Source: Selaginella moellendorffii
Taxonomy: Eukaryota; Streptophyta; Lycopodiopsida; Selaginellales; Selaginellaceae
Length of the DNA stretch: 64,000 nt
NCBI RefSeq assembly: GCF_000143415.4
Contig: NW_003314264.1
Coordinates: 3,073,444 to 3,137,443, forward strand
Direction of reading: 5' to 3'
Below the pieces are notes generated by a model. It searched no databases. It was given only the letters and a program-made list of their open reading frames with translations, and was not told the origin of the DNA. Both the position numbers and the translations under genes were made by a program. Shown here piece after piece: positions 44,854 through 55,496 of this stretch (positions are counted from its first letter, which is position 1; each line of letters opens with the position of its first letter).

Positions 44854-44941
44854 AGCGGACAAGAACCCTAAATTCTCTCGGTTTGCTTTATATCTCGCGT
44901 TCGATTCTCCTGGCTAACAAAAAGCTAACAAAACTTCGTCG

Positions 44942-47514
44942 TTAGGCGGCCATAACTAGAACTTTGATGGTTCCCTGGCTATTGGCGGCTAACAAAGTTG
45001 GACTGTCGCTCTTCCAACACACGGCGCTGATGAAATGCAATGAGTCGTCTAAGCTTCCAAATCGGTGTCGAGTTGCTGGTCTAGAGATCGCCTGGAAAAA
45101 AAAAAAAGTATGAGAAACACTTCCGAAGATGAGAAGAAAAATTCGCATTTTTACCTTGTGATACACGAACACTTCGTTGGTTTCACTTCCACAGGTTACG
45201 TAGTCACTGTTACCGCTCAAACCAACGAAGTTCCTCTCGTTGATATGCCCAGTTAGCGTTCTAATCTGCATGGAAGCTAGAAGTTTAAAACAAGAGCTTC
45301 AAAACAAGAGCGAGCTTACCGGAGTGTTGGTTCTGACATTCCAGATCCGCAAGGTGCTATCAGTCGATGCGGACACGAGCTCCTCCGGCGTGATGAACTT
45401 CACGTACGAGACGGTCTTTTGGTGGCCGCTAAAGGTGTGGACTGGCGAAGCAGGAGAGCGCAAATCGTAGTAATGTATGCGGTGATCGGCCGATCCAACC
45501 TGCAAATGCTTGGAAATGAATAAAACACCACTGCACCAAACCGATAACTCACAAGAGATAGAAAAAGAGTACCGCTACAAAATTGCTGGAGCTGGGATTG
45601 AACTTGACGCAGCAGATGTTGGCTTTCATGTCGATTCCCATGACGCTGCTCTCCTGTCGAGTAGACCACACTTTGAGCTGCAAGTTTTTCTCAAAGTTAG
45701 ATGGAAACAAAGAATTTTCAAAAAGATACGTTCTAACCTTGCCATCGTCACTGCCAGAAACAAGTAAATTGGGATCGGTTCTAGCAAAATCGACACTCCA
45801 CGCTCGCTTGGCATGCTCTTCGTACTCCATGATACTCTGAAATCAAGATAGGAACGGATGATAAGATTCAAGCTCTCTAACATTCATTACCTGCGCATTA
45901 TTCACGTCCCATATGGTGACACTCCCATCGTAGTCGCTGCTCGCAATGTGGTGTTTGATGCATTTGTTCCAGCTGAGGCAGCTGAGCTTCGCACGCGAAG
46001 GGATCTCCATCGCCGGATAATGCACGTCCGCGCTGCTATTAACAACCTGTAACCACACCTTCGGTCAGGAGTGACTTAAGAAAACAATGGTAAACTCGTT
46101 ACTTACGGCAGAGTACTCGAACACTTTTATCCTACGGGACACTCCCGCAGTAGCGAAGAACTCGTCGTCCCTGTCAAACTCTATGCTGCGAACAAAACAA
46201 GCGTTCGTTTTTCTCAGTTCTTAGAAACTAGCTTTTACGCAAACCTGGAGACTATATTGGAATTCTGGAAAAGATCAGGATGTCGTACTTCAGCGACCAC
46301 CCGGAGCTGGCTGCGGTTACAAGAGATCCAAAGATGTAAATCCGAGTCAACAACAAAACTAGCTTTACTTCACCTGTATCGCGTGAAAGAATTAAGAACG
46401 GCTTGGAAGTCTTCCAATCCTGTGGCATGACTCGACAAGCTCTCGCCTGTCTCACTAGGATCTTGTGATTGCTTTCGCTTTTGCAAATAACAATCTTGCA
46501 GGTCTTCAAACTGTGCACCACACACAGAGGAAGTTGGCCGACTGTTACAATCAAGAAAGCCAAGGAGCATACCTGAGAAAGCACTCGCCTCTTTTTCGAA
46601 AGAACCTCACTTTCTCTCACTCCAGACGTTCCCTCGTCATCAGTTTGCGCTCGCTTAAGACGAGCTTTTTCTCCATCCGGGGATCTCCCTTCCGCTTCGG
46701 ACGCCTTGGCGCGACAGCGAGAGCTAGGAAGCTTTTGGTGAACAGGCGACGCATGACGTTCTTTGGATTTCTTCAAGCTAGTCGCCTGCTTTTCAACAGC
46801 AGCAATGTCTTCCTTGAGCCATTGCAGGTCTGTTTGTATCTGAACGAAGAAAACGTCGTGAGTAAGATCACAGGTCCGGAGTTCTCACCTCGTTTAACTC
46901 TTGCTGCTTCTGTTGCCTTGACCGCTGCAAGAAATCATGCAAGACCTCCAAATTTGTTTCAGCCTCCTCCCGTTCGGCCTTGCGTTTCTTTTCAGTCAAC
47001 AAACTCAAAAGTGTATCGATGTCTTTCATCGAGATGTCTGCTCCCTGAGAATCACAAACAAAACATCAGCACAATCACTAAAAACCAAACTTTTCGACAA
47101 AAAAGACCTGTTTGAGAGCAAGCCGCAGGTGCTCTCCCGGTGACGCAGAGCTGGCAACTTGGCACACACTCGCCTTCCTCAAAATCTAGAACAGAGGAAA
47201 CCATGGAACATCAAACTTCCGAGCAAGATGGCAAAACAAATCGATGGTACCTTGTTGAGAAGGAAATTTGGGTAGAGCTGGCCGCTGGTCAAGTAAGCTC
47301 CACAGCAGGGACAGTTGCTCTTGATGTTTAGATGCGTCATGATGCACATATAGCAAAAGCTGTGGCCGCAGCTCGTCAAAAACGCGTCTTTGATCGTCTG
47401 GATGCATATCGGGCACAGGAAATCCCTGTCGAGCTCGAGATTGTAGCTGGAGGCCTCGGTTCTCGTCCCACACACGGATGGAACTTGGGCAGCGTCAGAG
47501 GGGCGAGCTTGCAT
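44942..47514 (-). CDS. COP1: COP1 E3 ubiquitin ligase
   Basis: More than ten exons. The start at 47514 ([10 protein letters not shown]) leads into the RING finger ([28 protein letters not shown]). The coiled coil follows ([37 protein letters not shown]), then a linker with basic patches and a seven-bladed WD40 domain ([63 protein letters not shown]). The domain order and length are those of plant COP1, the light-controlled E3 ligase that degrades transcription factors in the nucleus with SPA and CUL4-DDB1. The 344 bp around and upstream of the ATG are duplicated at 50703-51020. Confidence 0.96.
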
Positions 47515-47848
47515 CTCCGTGAGCCTCTAACATTCTCTCGCCTTAATAGGACGAACTTACAAGACCCCGCACTTCTTCTTTTCTGCCTTCTTCGTCTTCT
47601 CGCCCGTCCCGCTCTAGGGATTATTGTTGTGTGAGAGCGAGGAATGTCGGGCATATTCTAAGGGTGATTACGTGGCCGGCCGTGATTGGAGGACATCTCA
47701 GGTCGGTAAGAAGCCACGATAAGGGCCATCCCGCCGTCCAGGCCCACGTGGTGTCTACCAGCTTCAACTTCGTCAAACCAACCAAGAGTCAAGTCAATGC
47801 GTAGAAACAGTAGTCTCACAAGAGATGACGGTGTGAAATGTGCTCCGG
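47505..47848. repeat. direct repeat copy 1: COP1 start and 5' flank
   Basis: 344 bp including the COP1 ATG. It repeats at 50703-51020 in the same orientation with scattered changes and small deletions. The two copies bracket the transposed block at 47857-50697. Confidence 0.9.
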
Positions 47849-47856
47849 AATGTGCT

Positions 47857-48213
47857 CTCTAGCTTTTGACGATCGTCTCGGGCTCGGCGGATGGCTCCAT
47901 AGCTCTCACGGACCTGAGGCACGTCACGAGGAAAGGAAGCATCAAGTCGAGAGCGGCAGCCACGGTGAAGCGCCCCTACACTTGCGTGGTGAAAGGAGAC
48001 ACGGTGCAAAGGATGCTGTCCAGCGGTGGCTCTTGCGCTTACTCGGTGGACATTGGCTCGGACAGGATTGTGAGTGCCGGGGAGGGGACGGCGATCAAGG
48101 TCTGGGACTTCTCCCAGGCTCTCGAGTTTGAGAAGAAAACACAGGCGCTTCGAAGCGTCTGGAGAGAGCAGAGAGCTCAGCGGAAGAACGCGATTAAGAA
48201 CAGGAGAAACTAG
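47857..48213 (+). pseudogene. 3' end of F-box/WD40 gene, duplicated fragment
   Basis: Copy of the last 115 codons of the gene at 39397-40800, nearly identical (VKRPYTCVVKGDTVQRMLS and the basic tail). It has no F-box, no start and no promoter, so it is not a gene by itself. The 3' flank is also copied, to about 48345. Confidence 0.88.
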
Positions 48214-48351
48214 TAGGTGGTGCCAGGAACTTCGGTTCAGCGATAACTACACAAAGTTGGTAACGCTTGAGATCGATCTCAACTCGACATTATTTCAAAA
48301 CAAAATGATCTTGAAGATCATGCTTCTGGAGATTAGTCTCCATTAAAAAAC

Positions 48352-49981
48352 CTAACCTCCCACGCCATAGCTGTAGACATCCGACGCGGGCGTGAACTTG
48401 TACGTGACCCCGACCTCGGGCGCGATGTATCCCAGCGTCCCCGCGAGCGTGGTGGTGCGTGAGCTCACGTCATGGCTGGCTGTGCGCACGAGGCCAAAGT
48501 CGCCCAGCCTCGCGCGAAACTCGTCGTCCGGCATCACGTTGCTGCATTTCACGTCGCGGTGGATGTGCTCCCAGTCCTCGTGGAGGTAGATGAGCGCGGC
48601 GGCGAGGCCCGAGAGGATCCGGAGTCGCGCGTCCCAGAGGAGGAGCAGCGCGTCACCTTTGTGGAAGAGCGCCGACTCGACGCTCCCCTGGGGCATGTAG
48701 TCGTAGACGAGGACGAGCTCGCGGTGGTCGCGCACGCAGTGCCAACCGCGGAGAGGGACAAGGTTGCGGTGGCTGAGCTTGCTGATGATCTGGAGCTCCG
48801 CCAGGAACTCGCGCTCGCCCTGGTGCGAGTCCCGCGCCATCGTCTTGATGGCCACCGGGGAGTTCTCGCCGGGGAGGATGCCACGGTAGAAGGTTGTGCT
48901 CGCTAAACTCTTGGGTGGCGGCGGTGAGCTGCGCTTAGGGGATCTCGTGTGGCAGCGGCACAAGGTCCTTGGACGAGCTCTTCTTCTTCTTCTTCTTCTC
49001 GGATGGGAAGCCAAGTTTGCTCCAGGGAATTTTAACAAGCCAGCTGACGACCGCGAGGAGCAGCAACGCGGCCAGGAGCGCCAGGAGCGCCAGGAGTGAT
49101 GCAGTGACGATGAAGTAAACCTTGAATCGATCTTTCTACTTTCCACCATCGACCACTGTCACTGGTGATGGAGAAGGAATCCTCTCCAATCTGCTCGAGA
49201 AGTTCCAGGACAGGATCCGGTGGAAGTCGAGGTTGGCGCTGCCAGAGCCGGCAGAGAAGCCCACGTACGAGACATCGCTGACATAGGCGCACAAGTTGAC
49301 GCTTTGCTCCAGCACCGGGTCGCCCAAGTTCCGGAATGATGGGTCGGAGGAGACGAACACTCGCAGCCTCTGCACGGCGGCCTCGTAGTCGATCCTCGCC
49401 GCGACGGCACCGCTGCCAAGAGAGATTCTCCGCGGATAGAGCGAGCTCGAGTTCACGGACAGGATCCCGTTGATGTCGAGGCCGACGTGGTTGTCATCGA
49501 TGTCCTGGAACTCGGGATAGACTGGTGGAAAGTTCATGAAAGTGTCGAATTCCACCGCGACGATGCGGTTGCTCGCGCGGCCATTCGCGGAGGGATCGAA
49601 CAAGCCCAGCCAGCGGCCATAGCCAGCGGAGGAGGTGGGGACGAGGTTAGGGGCGATAGTGAAGGCCAGGCCATCGGCATTGACCAGTGTGGAGTCGTTC
49701 TTGGTGATGGCGAAGACGAACTCGGTGGAGAAGGAGGCGGCGGCGCTGGCGGATGTGTTGCAAAGCTGGATCTCCTGCTGCTTCATGATCCTGCCATAGC
49801 TCGACAGGCGATTGCCGGTGAGCCGGAGCTCGTCATTGTTGAAGGTCGCGTCACCAGTGGCCACAAAATCGTTGCGTGCCAGGCCCGAGAAGCTGCTGTA
49901 TGTGAAACTTACATGATCATCAAGCGCTGCTATTGCGTCTAGTGCCACGATCGAAAACGCGATCGCCAGAGCTTTGGCCAT
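48352..49981 (-). pseudogene. L-type lectin receptor kinase, broken copy
   Basis: Copy of the kinase at 41083-42996. Signal peptide and lectin domain are intact (49145-49981). A Lys codon of the juxtamembrane run has become TAG at about 49138. A deletion of 26 bp near 48890 removes the glycine-rich ATP loop and shifts the frame. A small deletion shortens the segment before HRDVK, and the last third of the kinase is missing. At most it could make a secreted lectin domain ending before the membrane segment. Confidence 0.92.
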
Positions 49982-50401
49982 CGGACCAACCAACGCTAGA
50001 AGAGCTAGACCGTGGAGCTTTTAACCAGTGAGCCAGCAAGAGCTGCAATACTTTGAAGGAGGTCCTGGGTTCAATGCGCGGCTTGTCCAAGTCCATTTTC
50101 CATCTTCTAGGCTGACAGGATAGTTTCCAACGCGGAGGAGGCTGCCACAGCACGGCGCTGGGTCCCAGGATCCTCCAGACCGCGTACTCAGCCAACAGCC
50201 ACGCAGATGTGGACTTCAAGTATGCTTGGATGCTGAAACATTCATTGTTTCAGGTCAGGAGCTGGAAAATCTTCTAACTAACCTTCTACTTATATTGGGC
50301 ACTTGAACAATTTTCTATGAATATTCAAGGATCGAGTACAACACTTGGATCCCGCTGCCACATGAAATCCCTTACGAACCTTTTTGAGTTAGTGAGCAAT
50401 C

Positions 50402-50697
50402 TGTTAATAACACTTTCGGTGGACAATGTTTGGCCCATACTCATCGTAGTCTCCCTTGGTGAGATGCTGGTTTTGAGGGAACACCACCTTGGCGAGGATG
50501 GTGCCGCCAATCCATGCCAAGTATTGCAGCGTCTGCTCTGGCATGTACTCTGGAGGCTGCGAAAGAGGAAGAGAATGAGAAAGACGAAAGCCAAAAAAGT
50601 TTCATTGAGGGAGTTCCTTGAAGAGAGAAAGTGAGCTTCAAAACCTGGGAAGTGCTTGGAAGGTGAGTTAGGAAAGAACAAAGATTAAATCTTGCTT
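50402..50697 (-). pseudogene. ARP7 last exons, duplicated fragment
   Basis: Copy of 43200-43537 with internal deletions that remove much of the penultimate exon. The terminal reading [17 protein letters not shown] is still visible. No promoter or upstream exons are present. Confidence 0.85.
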
Positions 50698-50702
50698 TAC
50701 CA

Positions 50703-51020
50703 AGCTTGCATCTCTGTGAGCCTCTATTATTCTCTCACCTTAATAAGATGAACTTACAAGACCCCGCACTTCTTCTTTTCTGCCTTCTTCGTCTTCTCGC
50801 AGGGATTATTGTTGTGTGAGAGCGACAGGCATATTCTAAGGGTGATTACGTGGCCGGCTGTGATTGGAGGGCATCTCAGGTCAGTAAGAAGCCACGATAA
50901 GGGCCATCCCGCCATCCAGGCCCACGTGGTGTCTACCAGCTCCAACTTCGTCAAACCAACCAAGAGTCAAGTCAATGCGTAGAAACAATAGTATCACAAG
51001 AGATGTGAAATGTGCTCCGG
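50703..51020. repeat. direct repeat copy 2: COP1 start and 5' flank
   Basis: Second copy of 47505-47848, still containing the minus-strand ATGCAAGCTTG of the COP1 start. It lies beyond the inserted block. Confidence 0.9.
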
Positions 51021-52061
51021 GAGTTACAATCGCCAAAGAAAAGGCAACGAGAAGAGGATCTAGGCAAGAAGGTAAACATACATAAAAAGGTGGCCAGGAA
51101 TCAAGCTCACGTTAGCAGACCTAGGATTGTTGGCAAGAACTTTTCTATGGAGAGATTCATTTGCAGGTGATCGTGCCTCAAGTCTAAGGGAGGAACAAGA
51201 TCTGCCTTTTGCTTCCACCTGAACTTCTGTTCCACTTGATATGAGTTTGCAGACCGATGCATCTCATTGTTGTCATGATCACTCTTGTTGTCGTCATCTA
51301 TGACAATAATTGGCAGCTTTGCCTTGAGCTGTTTAAGGATCATATATTCTATCAATGTATCTAAATCATATGAGAATGGGTATGTCTTTGCCTTAATTAT
51401 TGATCAATCTCCAGCTTTTCTTCTCTTCTTGCCCACCTCAATCATTCTCCTTTAGCATTTCTTCTCTTCCCTATGTGGTGTGGCTGAATGACAAAAGCAT
51501 TTGTGGTGGGTGAGAAGAAGAGATTGATTGATGTGGGCGAAACTGAAAGAGAAAGTGTGAAGTGATCAATGTGGGCAATTTATTTTAATGATGATGCAAT
51601 CCAACAATTGTATCATCTCCGTCATAAGTCATTTAAATTAATAATGCAATTTAATTCTTGTTTCGTTGTGTCTTGCACTAGCTACCCTTGTATATTAAGA
51701 CTAATCCCTCAATATATACACTAATGAATCTTGTTTCAGAACACTCTGTAAGATTAACCACATATATTAAAAGCTCACAATTCCCAACCTTGTTTATAGA
51801 GAAGAATCTCACAAACATTTAATCTTTTATATACTATTTACATGGTCCTGTAATGCCCACCATGAAGCATGATTTAAAAGATTTAAAAATGTTGATTTAA
51901 AGAAGATTGTCGTTATAATGCTCCCAAACACCAGTGTTATGTCCACTGAGTCATGTCTTCCTGCTCTTCAATCAAATGCCGTCAATGCACGCTACCGAAG
52001 TCAACGGCAACAAATCTCGAGTTTAAATTGATAATAGCTGAAGACACGAAATAGTAAAGGT
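51021..52061. other. AT-rich intergenic region, no gene seen
   Basis: About 1 kb with short frames only; nothing resembles a known family. It would be the original upstream DNA of COP1 if the insertion model is right. Confidence 0.5.
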
Positions 52062-53075
52062 TCATAGATCAATGTCAAGGCAGAAACGAGCACTATAGCG
52101 GGCTTCCAAGCTAGCAAGCTTTATCTGGAAATCTCGCTCCAGCTCGAACCTACGCTGCGCGCGCTGGGGATCCAATCCTTCCCTTGGCGCGGCGCTCGAA
52201 CCCACGAACTTTAACAATGGGCACCGCTTCATCAACTCTTCGATCACATTTATGATAGCGCTGCCATTTCTCTGCTGGATCCCAAGGATCTTCATCTCGA
52301 GCACGCCAAGCTTCTTTAGGTGATGGCAGTTGGAGTAAACACCATTCTGGAACAGAAAAGCAGCAAAATCTCCAGTGCTAAGTATACGAGAGCTTTGTAC
52401 CTTGGAGTCCTTGAAAACAGGAGACCGGAGTCTTGTAAATCTCTCCATGAGAGAAAAGGAGAGCCACTCTCCCTCAATAATCAAAACATCTGCTGGATCA
52501 AACCCAGATATGCTGAGCATATGGACACGCTCCAACTCTGTCGTCGAAGCTACGAACATATGGACATGCTCCAACTCTGTCGGAGCTACGGCCGCAATGA
52601 CTTCCGTGTAAGCGCTTGAGACTGGGCGCATCCAAATGGATGCGTGAGAGAGGGCGGTTATGTCGAAAAGCAGCTGTAGATCCTTCGTGGTATCCCCAAA
52701 GCTCAGGCTTGAGTAGATATCCATCACCTTGAGCTTGCAATGATCTCAGCCACAGTCCATCGGTGAGGCCGGTGATACAAATCACCGTCAAGTTGCACGC
52801 ACTCGCGCAGATCACCCACGCACTGATAGCAGCCCCAAGCTTTCGAGCGATAGCAGCCCCAAGCTTTCGAGCGATCAATGTTGCTAGTACGCAACACAAT
52901 GAGTAGGTTTGCGCCCTGGATAGCTGCTGCGACAGTGCCTCTTGAGTCTTGACAGATCCTGGATGATCATCGACGCTACCTGGAACTGGCTCGATGTTGC
53001 GACCATGCGGTGGAGAAAGCTGACCACCACATCGTCCGGGAGGAGCGCGAAAGGATCCGGCACGGGCACCGCCAT
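52062..53075 (-). pseudogene. F-box protein gene, probably broken
   Basis: The start MAVPVPDPFALLPDDVVVSF and FLHRMVATSSQFQVAS look like an F-box. In a shifted frame, WVICASACNLTVICITGLTD follows, then a third frame from about 52640 (LERVHMLSISGFDPADVLII) to a stop at 52062. No introns explain the shifts. Two short tandem duplications occur, near 52500-52600 (GAACATATGGACATGCTCC unit) and near 52825-52875 (AGCAGCCCCAAGCTTTCGAG unit), and probably caused them. Functional F-box proteins would bind SKP1 in SCF ligases. Confidence 0.6.
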
Positions 53076-53139
53076 AAATAATCTCCTTCTGCGGTGGAAG
53101 TAATCCAAAGATCAAAGATAAGAGCATAAACCCTAAACC

Positions 53140-53765
53140 CTAAACTTTCAAAATTAAAGATGGATCTTCCTCGTTGGAATCCTTTACGTGATTCGCACTG
53201 CCGCTGCTCTTGCTGCTCTTGCTGTTGCCCGATCCAGGCCTTCGTTGCTGCCCGGCATTCGAAACGTTCTTGTTCGCCGCGGCTCGCGTCCTCCGGCCCT
53301 GTGGAATCAAGAGCGCGAACCAAACTATCATCACAAGCACGAATGCGCGATCGCCGACAGTACCTTGCCCAGGCACTTCTCGAGATGAGGAGCAAATCGC
53401 CCAGCGGCGACGGAGCGGCCGCAATTCATGCACTGGAGCTGCTGGCTCGCGATCGCGGGATGCGATTGCCCAAACATATCCACCACATACTTCTCTCCTC
53501 CTCCTCTCTCGCTCCCAGCACTGCCACTCTCCGCCAAGCTCCTGGCCTGCGATGACAGCCGGAGCTCCTCCTCCTCGCCCATCTCAATCCTCGGATCAAA
53601 TCCCAGCCGCGCGGCCCGGTGCGCCTCGGCAGCCACATCCACGATGAGCGAATCCAGAATTTCCGCAAAGATCGCGGCCTCCTGCAACGATTTCAATCAA
53701 AGCTTCCACGATCGACACGCGCCTACCTGAGCTGGAAATCTGGAAGACGAAGAATCACTGTCCAT
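53140..53765 (-). CDS. SGF11: SGF11-like SAGA deubiquitinase subunit
   Basis: Three exons, 53727-53765, 53364-53681 and 53140-53298, join in phase to 171 residues. A helical N-terminus (EAAIFAEILDSLIVDVAAEA) would embrace the deubiquitinase module. It is followed by the SGF11 zinc finger (CMNCGRSVAAGRFAPHLEKC, continuing LGKGRRTRAAANK across the intron). The rest is a Ser/Lys-rich disordered tail. In other eukaryotes this finger docks the H2B deubiquitinase on nucleosomes. The first exon is only 13 codons. Confidence 0.83.
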
Positions 53766-53797
53766 GGAAGTCCATCACGAGCCCTAAAAATCCTGCT

Positions 53798-55471
53798 TTA
53801 AGCTCCTGTCAAAACATGAGGAGGTTGATCGATCATCCTCAACGCCCGCTTGAGCCCGCGGTACGTCCGCGCGTCCGGCACGAATCCACACTCGCTCATC
53901 TCGCGAAACATCCCATACGCCTCCTCGTTCCGGTCGACCATCGACAGCCCCCAGATCATGGTGTTGTAAGTGACAACGTTTGGCCGGCACGCCATCTCCC
54001 TCATCACCTTGCCTCCCTCGTCCACTCGGCTCGCCCGGCAGTAGCCCCCGATGAGCGCGCTGTAAGTCACCACATTCGGCGAGCACTTGTTCGCGACCAG
54101 CTCGCGGAAGATCTCGTGCGCGTCGTCCACCCGGCCCACCTTGCACAGCTTGTCGATCACCACCGTGTACGTGACCACGTCCGGGATGCATCCCTGCGAA
54201 ACCATCCTCCGGAGCAGCCCCAGCGCCGAGTCGAGGCGGCCGGCGGCCGAGAAGCCGAGGACGAGCGGAGTGTAGGCGACGAGGTCCGGCCGGCATCCCT
54301 CCGAGACCATCCTGTCCAGGAGCTGCTGCGCCTCGTCGAGCTGGTCCGACTTGCACAGCCCGTCGATGACGACGCTGTAGGTGACGAGGTTGGGGTGGAA
54401 GTCGCGGTCGATCATCTCGTTGAACACCTCGAGCGCGTCGGCGAGGCGGCGCGCGCGGCACAGCCCGGTGATGATGGCGTTGAAGCTCACCAGCGTGGGG
54501 ACGTAGCCCTCCTCGGTCATCTGCGTGAAGGTGGCGAGCGCCTCGTCGACGCGGCCGAGCTGGAAGAGCGCCGCCATGAGCGTGTTGTACGTGACCACGT
54601 CCGGCGCGAAGTCGCGCTTGCGGGCCTCGGTGATGACGGCCCGCGCGGCGTCCAGCCGGTCCTGCTTGCACAGCCCGTCCACCAGCGCGTTGTACGTGAA
54701 TGCGTTTGGGCGGCACCCCCCCGCGGCCACCATCTTCCGGAAGAGATCGAAGGCGGCGTCGACGCGGCCGAGCTTGCACAGCCCGTTGATGAGCGTGGTG
54801 TAGGAGACTACGTCCGGCTGCGCGTGCGCGAGCTCCAGGGAGGCGTCGAAGTGCTCCAGCGCCTGGGCGACGCGGCCGCAGCGGCACAGCCCCTGGAGGA
54901 TGATGCTGGTGGTGCGATCGTTGCACTGCATGCCCTCCACGTCCATCTCCCGGAGCAGCGAGAAGGCCGCGTCCAGGTCGCTGGCGTTGCAGAAGCCGCG
55001 GATGAGGACGTTGTATGTGACGCTCGAGGCCGGGAGCTGGCATGGGTTCTCGCGGAAGAGCTGCAGCGCCTGGTTGTGGCTGCCGGCGCGGACCATCGCG
55101 GCCAGGAGCGTGTTCCAGGTGAAGGTGTTGTGGAGGAAGCGCGGCTGTTGCTGCGACCACCGGAAGAAGCGCAGCGCGAGGGACGAGGAGGTGAGCTCGC
55201 GGAGGACTCTGGTGACGGTGCGTGGCGTGAGGTTCGTGGAGGACTCGCCCAGAGCTGCGTAGTTGCCCGCCACCTGGGACTCCTCCATGAGCTTCACGAG
55301 GGCCTCTTCCTCGCCGCTTCTGCCGTTTCTGCTGCCACCATTGTTGCCACCATTGCCATTGCTCCCGTTCTTGCCGTTCTTGTGAGCGCCATTTGCTGCT
55401 GTTCTTCTGATCACTTCCACCACTCCGCCGCTGCCACCGTTGCCGCTGCTGCTGCTGAACCTCCTCCGCAT
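53798..55471 (-). CDS. P-class PPR protein (557 residues)
   Basis: A single exon. An N-terminal Gly/Asn-rich leader precedes at least eleven 35-residue P motifs (VVSYTTLINGLCKLGRVDAA, LVTYSVVIDGLCKSDQLDEA, VVTYTVVIDKLCKVGRVDDA). Unlike the other PPR genes here, the repeats are regular P type with no E domain. P-class proteins stabilise or process organellar transcripts. Very high third-position GC leaves long open frames on the other strand, which are shadows. The ATG lies only 25 bp from the stop of the next gene upstream on the same strand. Confidence 0.93.
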   Translation of the reverse strand: MRRRFSSSSGNGGSGGVVEVIRRTAANGAHKNGKNGSNGNGGNNGGSRNGRSGEEEALVKLMEESQVAGNYAALGESSTNLTPRTVTRVLRELTSSSLALRFFRWSQQQPRFLHNTFTWNTLLAAMVRAGSHNQALQLFRENPCQLPASSVTYNVLIRGFCNASDLDAAFSLLREMDVEGMQCNDRTTSIILQGLCRCGRVAQALEHFDASLELAHAQPDVVSYTTLINGLCKLGRVDAAFDLFRKMVAAGGCRPNAFTYNALVDGLCKQDRLDAARAVITEARKRDFAPDVVTYNTLMAALFQLGRVDEALATFTQMTEEGYVPTLVSFNAIITGLCRARRLADALEVFNEMIDRDFHPNLVTYSVVIDGLCKSDQLDEAQQLLDRMVSEGCRPDLVAYTPLVLGFSAAGRLDSALGLLRRMVSQGCIPDVVTYTVVIDKLCKVGRVDDAHEIFRELVANKCSPNVVTYSALIGGYCRASRVDEGGKVMREMACRPNVVTYNTMIWGLSMVDRNEEAYGMFREMSECGFVPDARTYRGLKRALRMIDQPPHVLTGA

Positions 55472-55496
55472 TTCGACCTAGTCCTTTGTCGATAAT

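Noticed and set aside
53816-55495. 559-codon open frame on the plus strand opposite the P-class PPR gene
   Set aside because: Composition is dominated by Arg, His, Val and Asp as expected from the antisense of a GC-rich repeat gene; it has no recognisable domain and mirrors the PPR periodicity.
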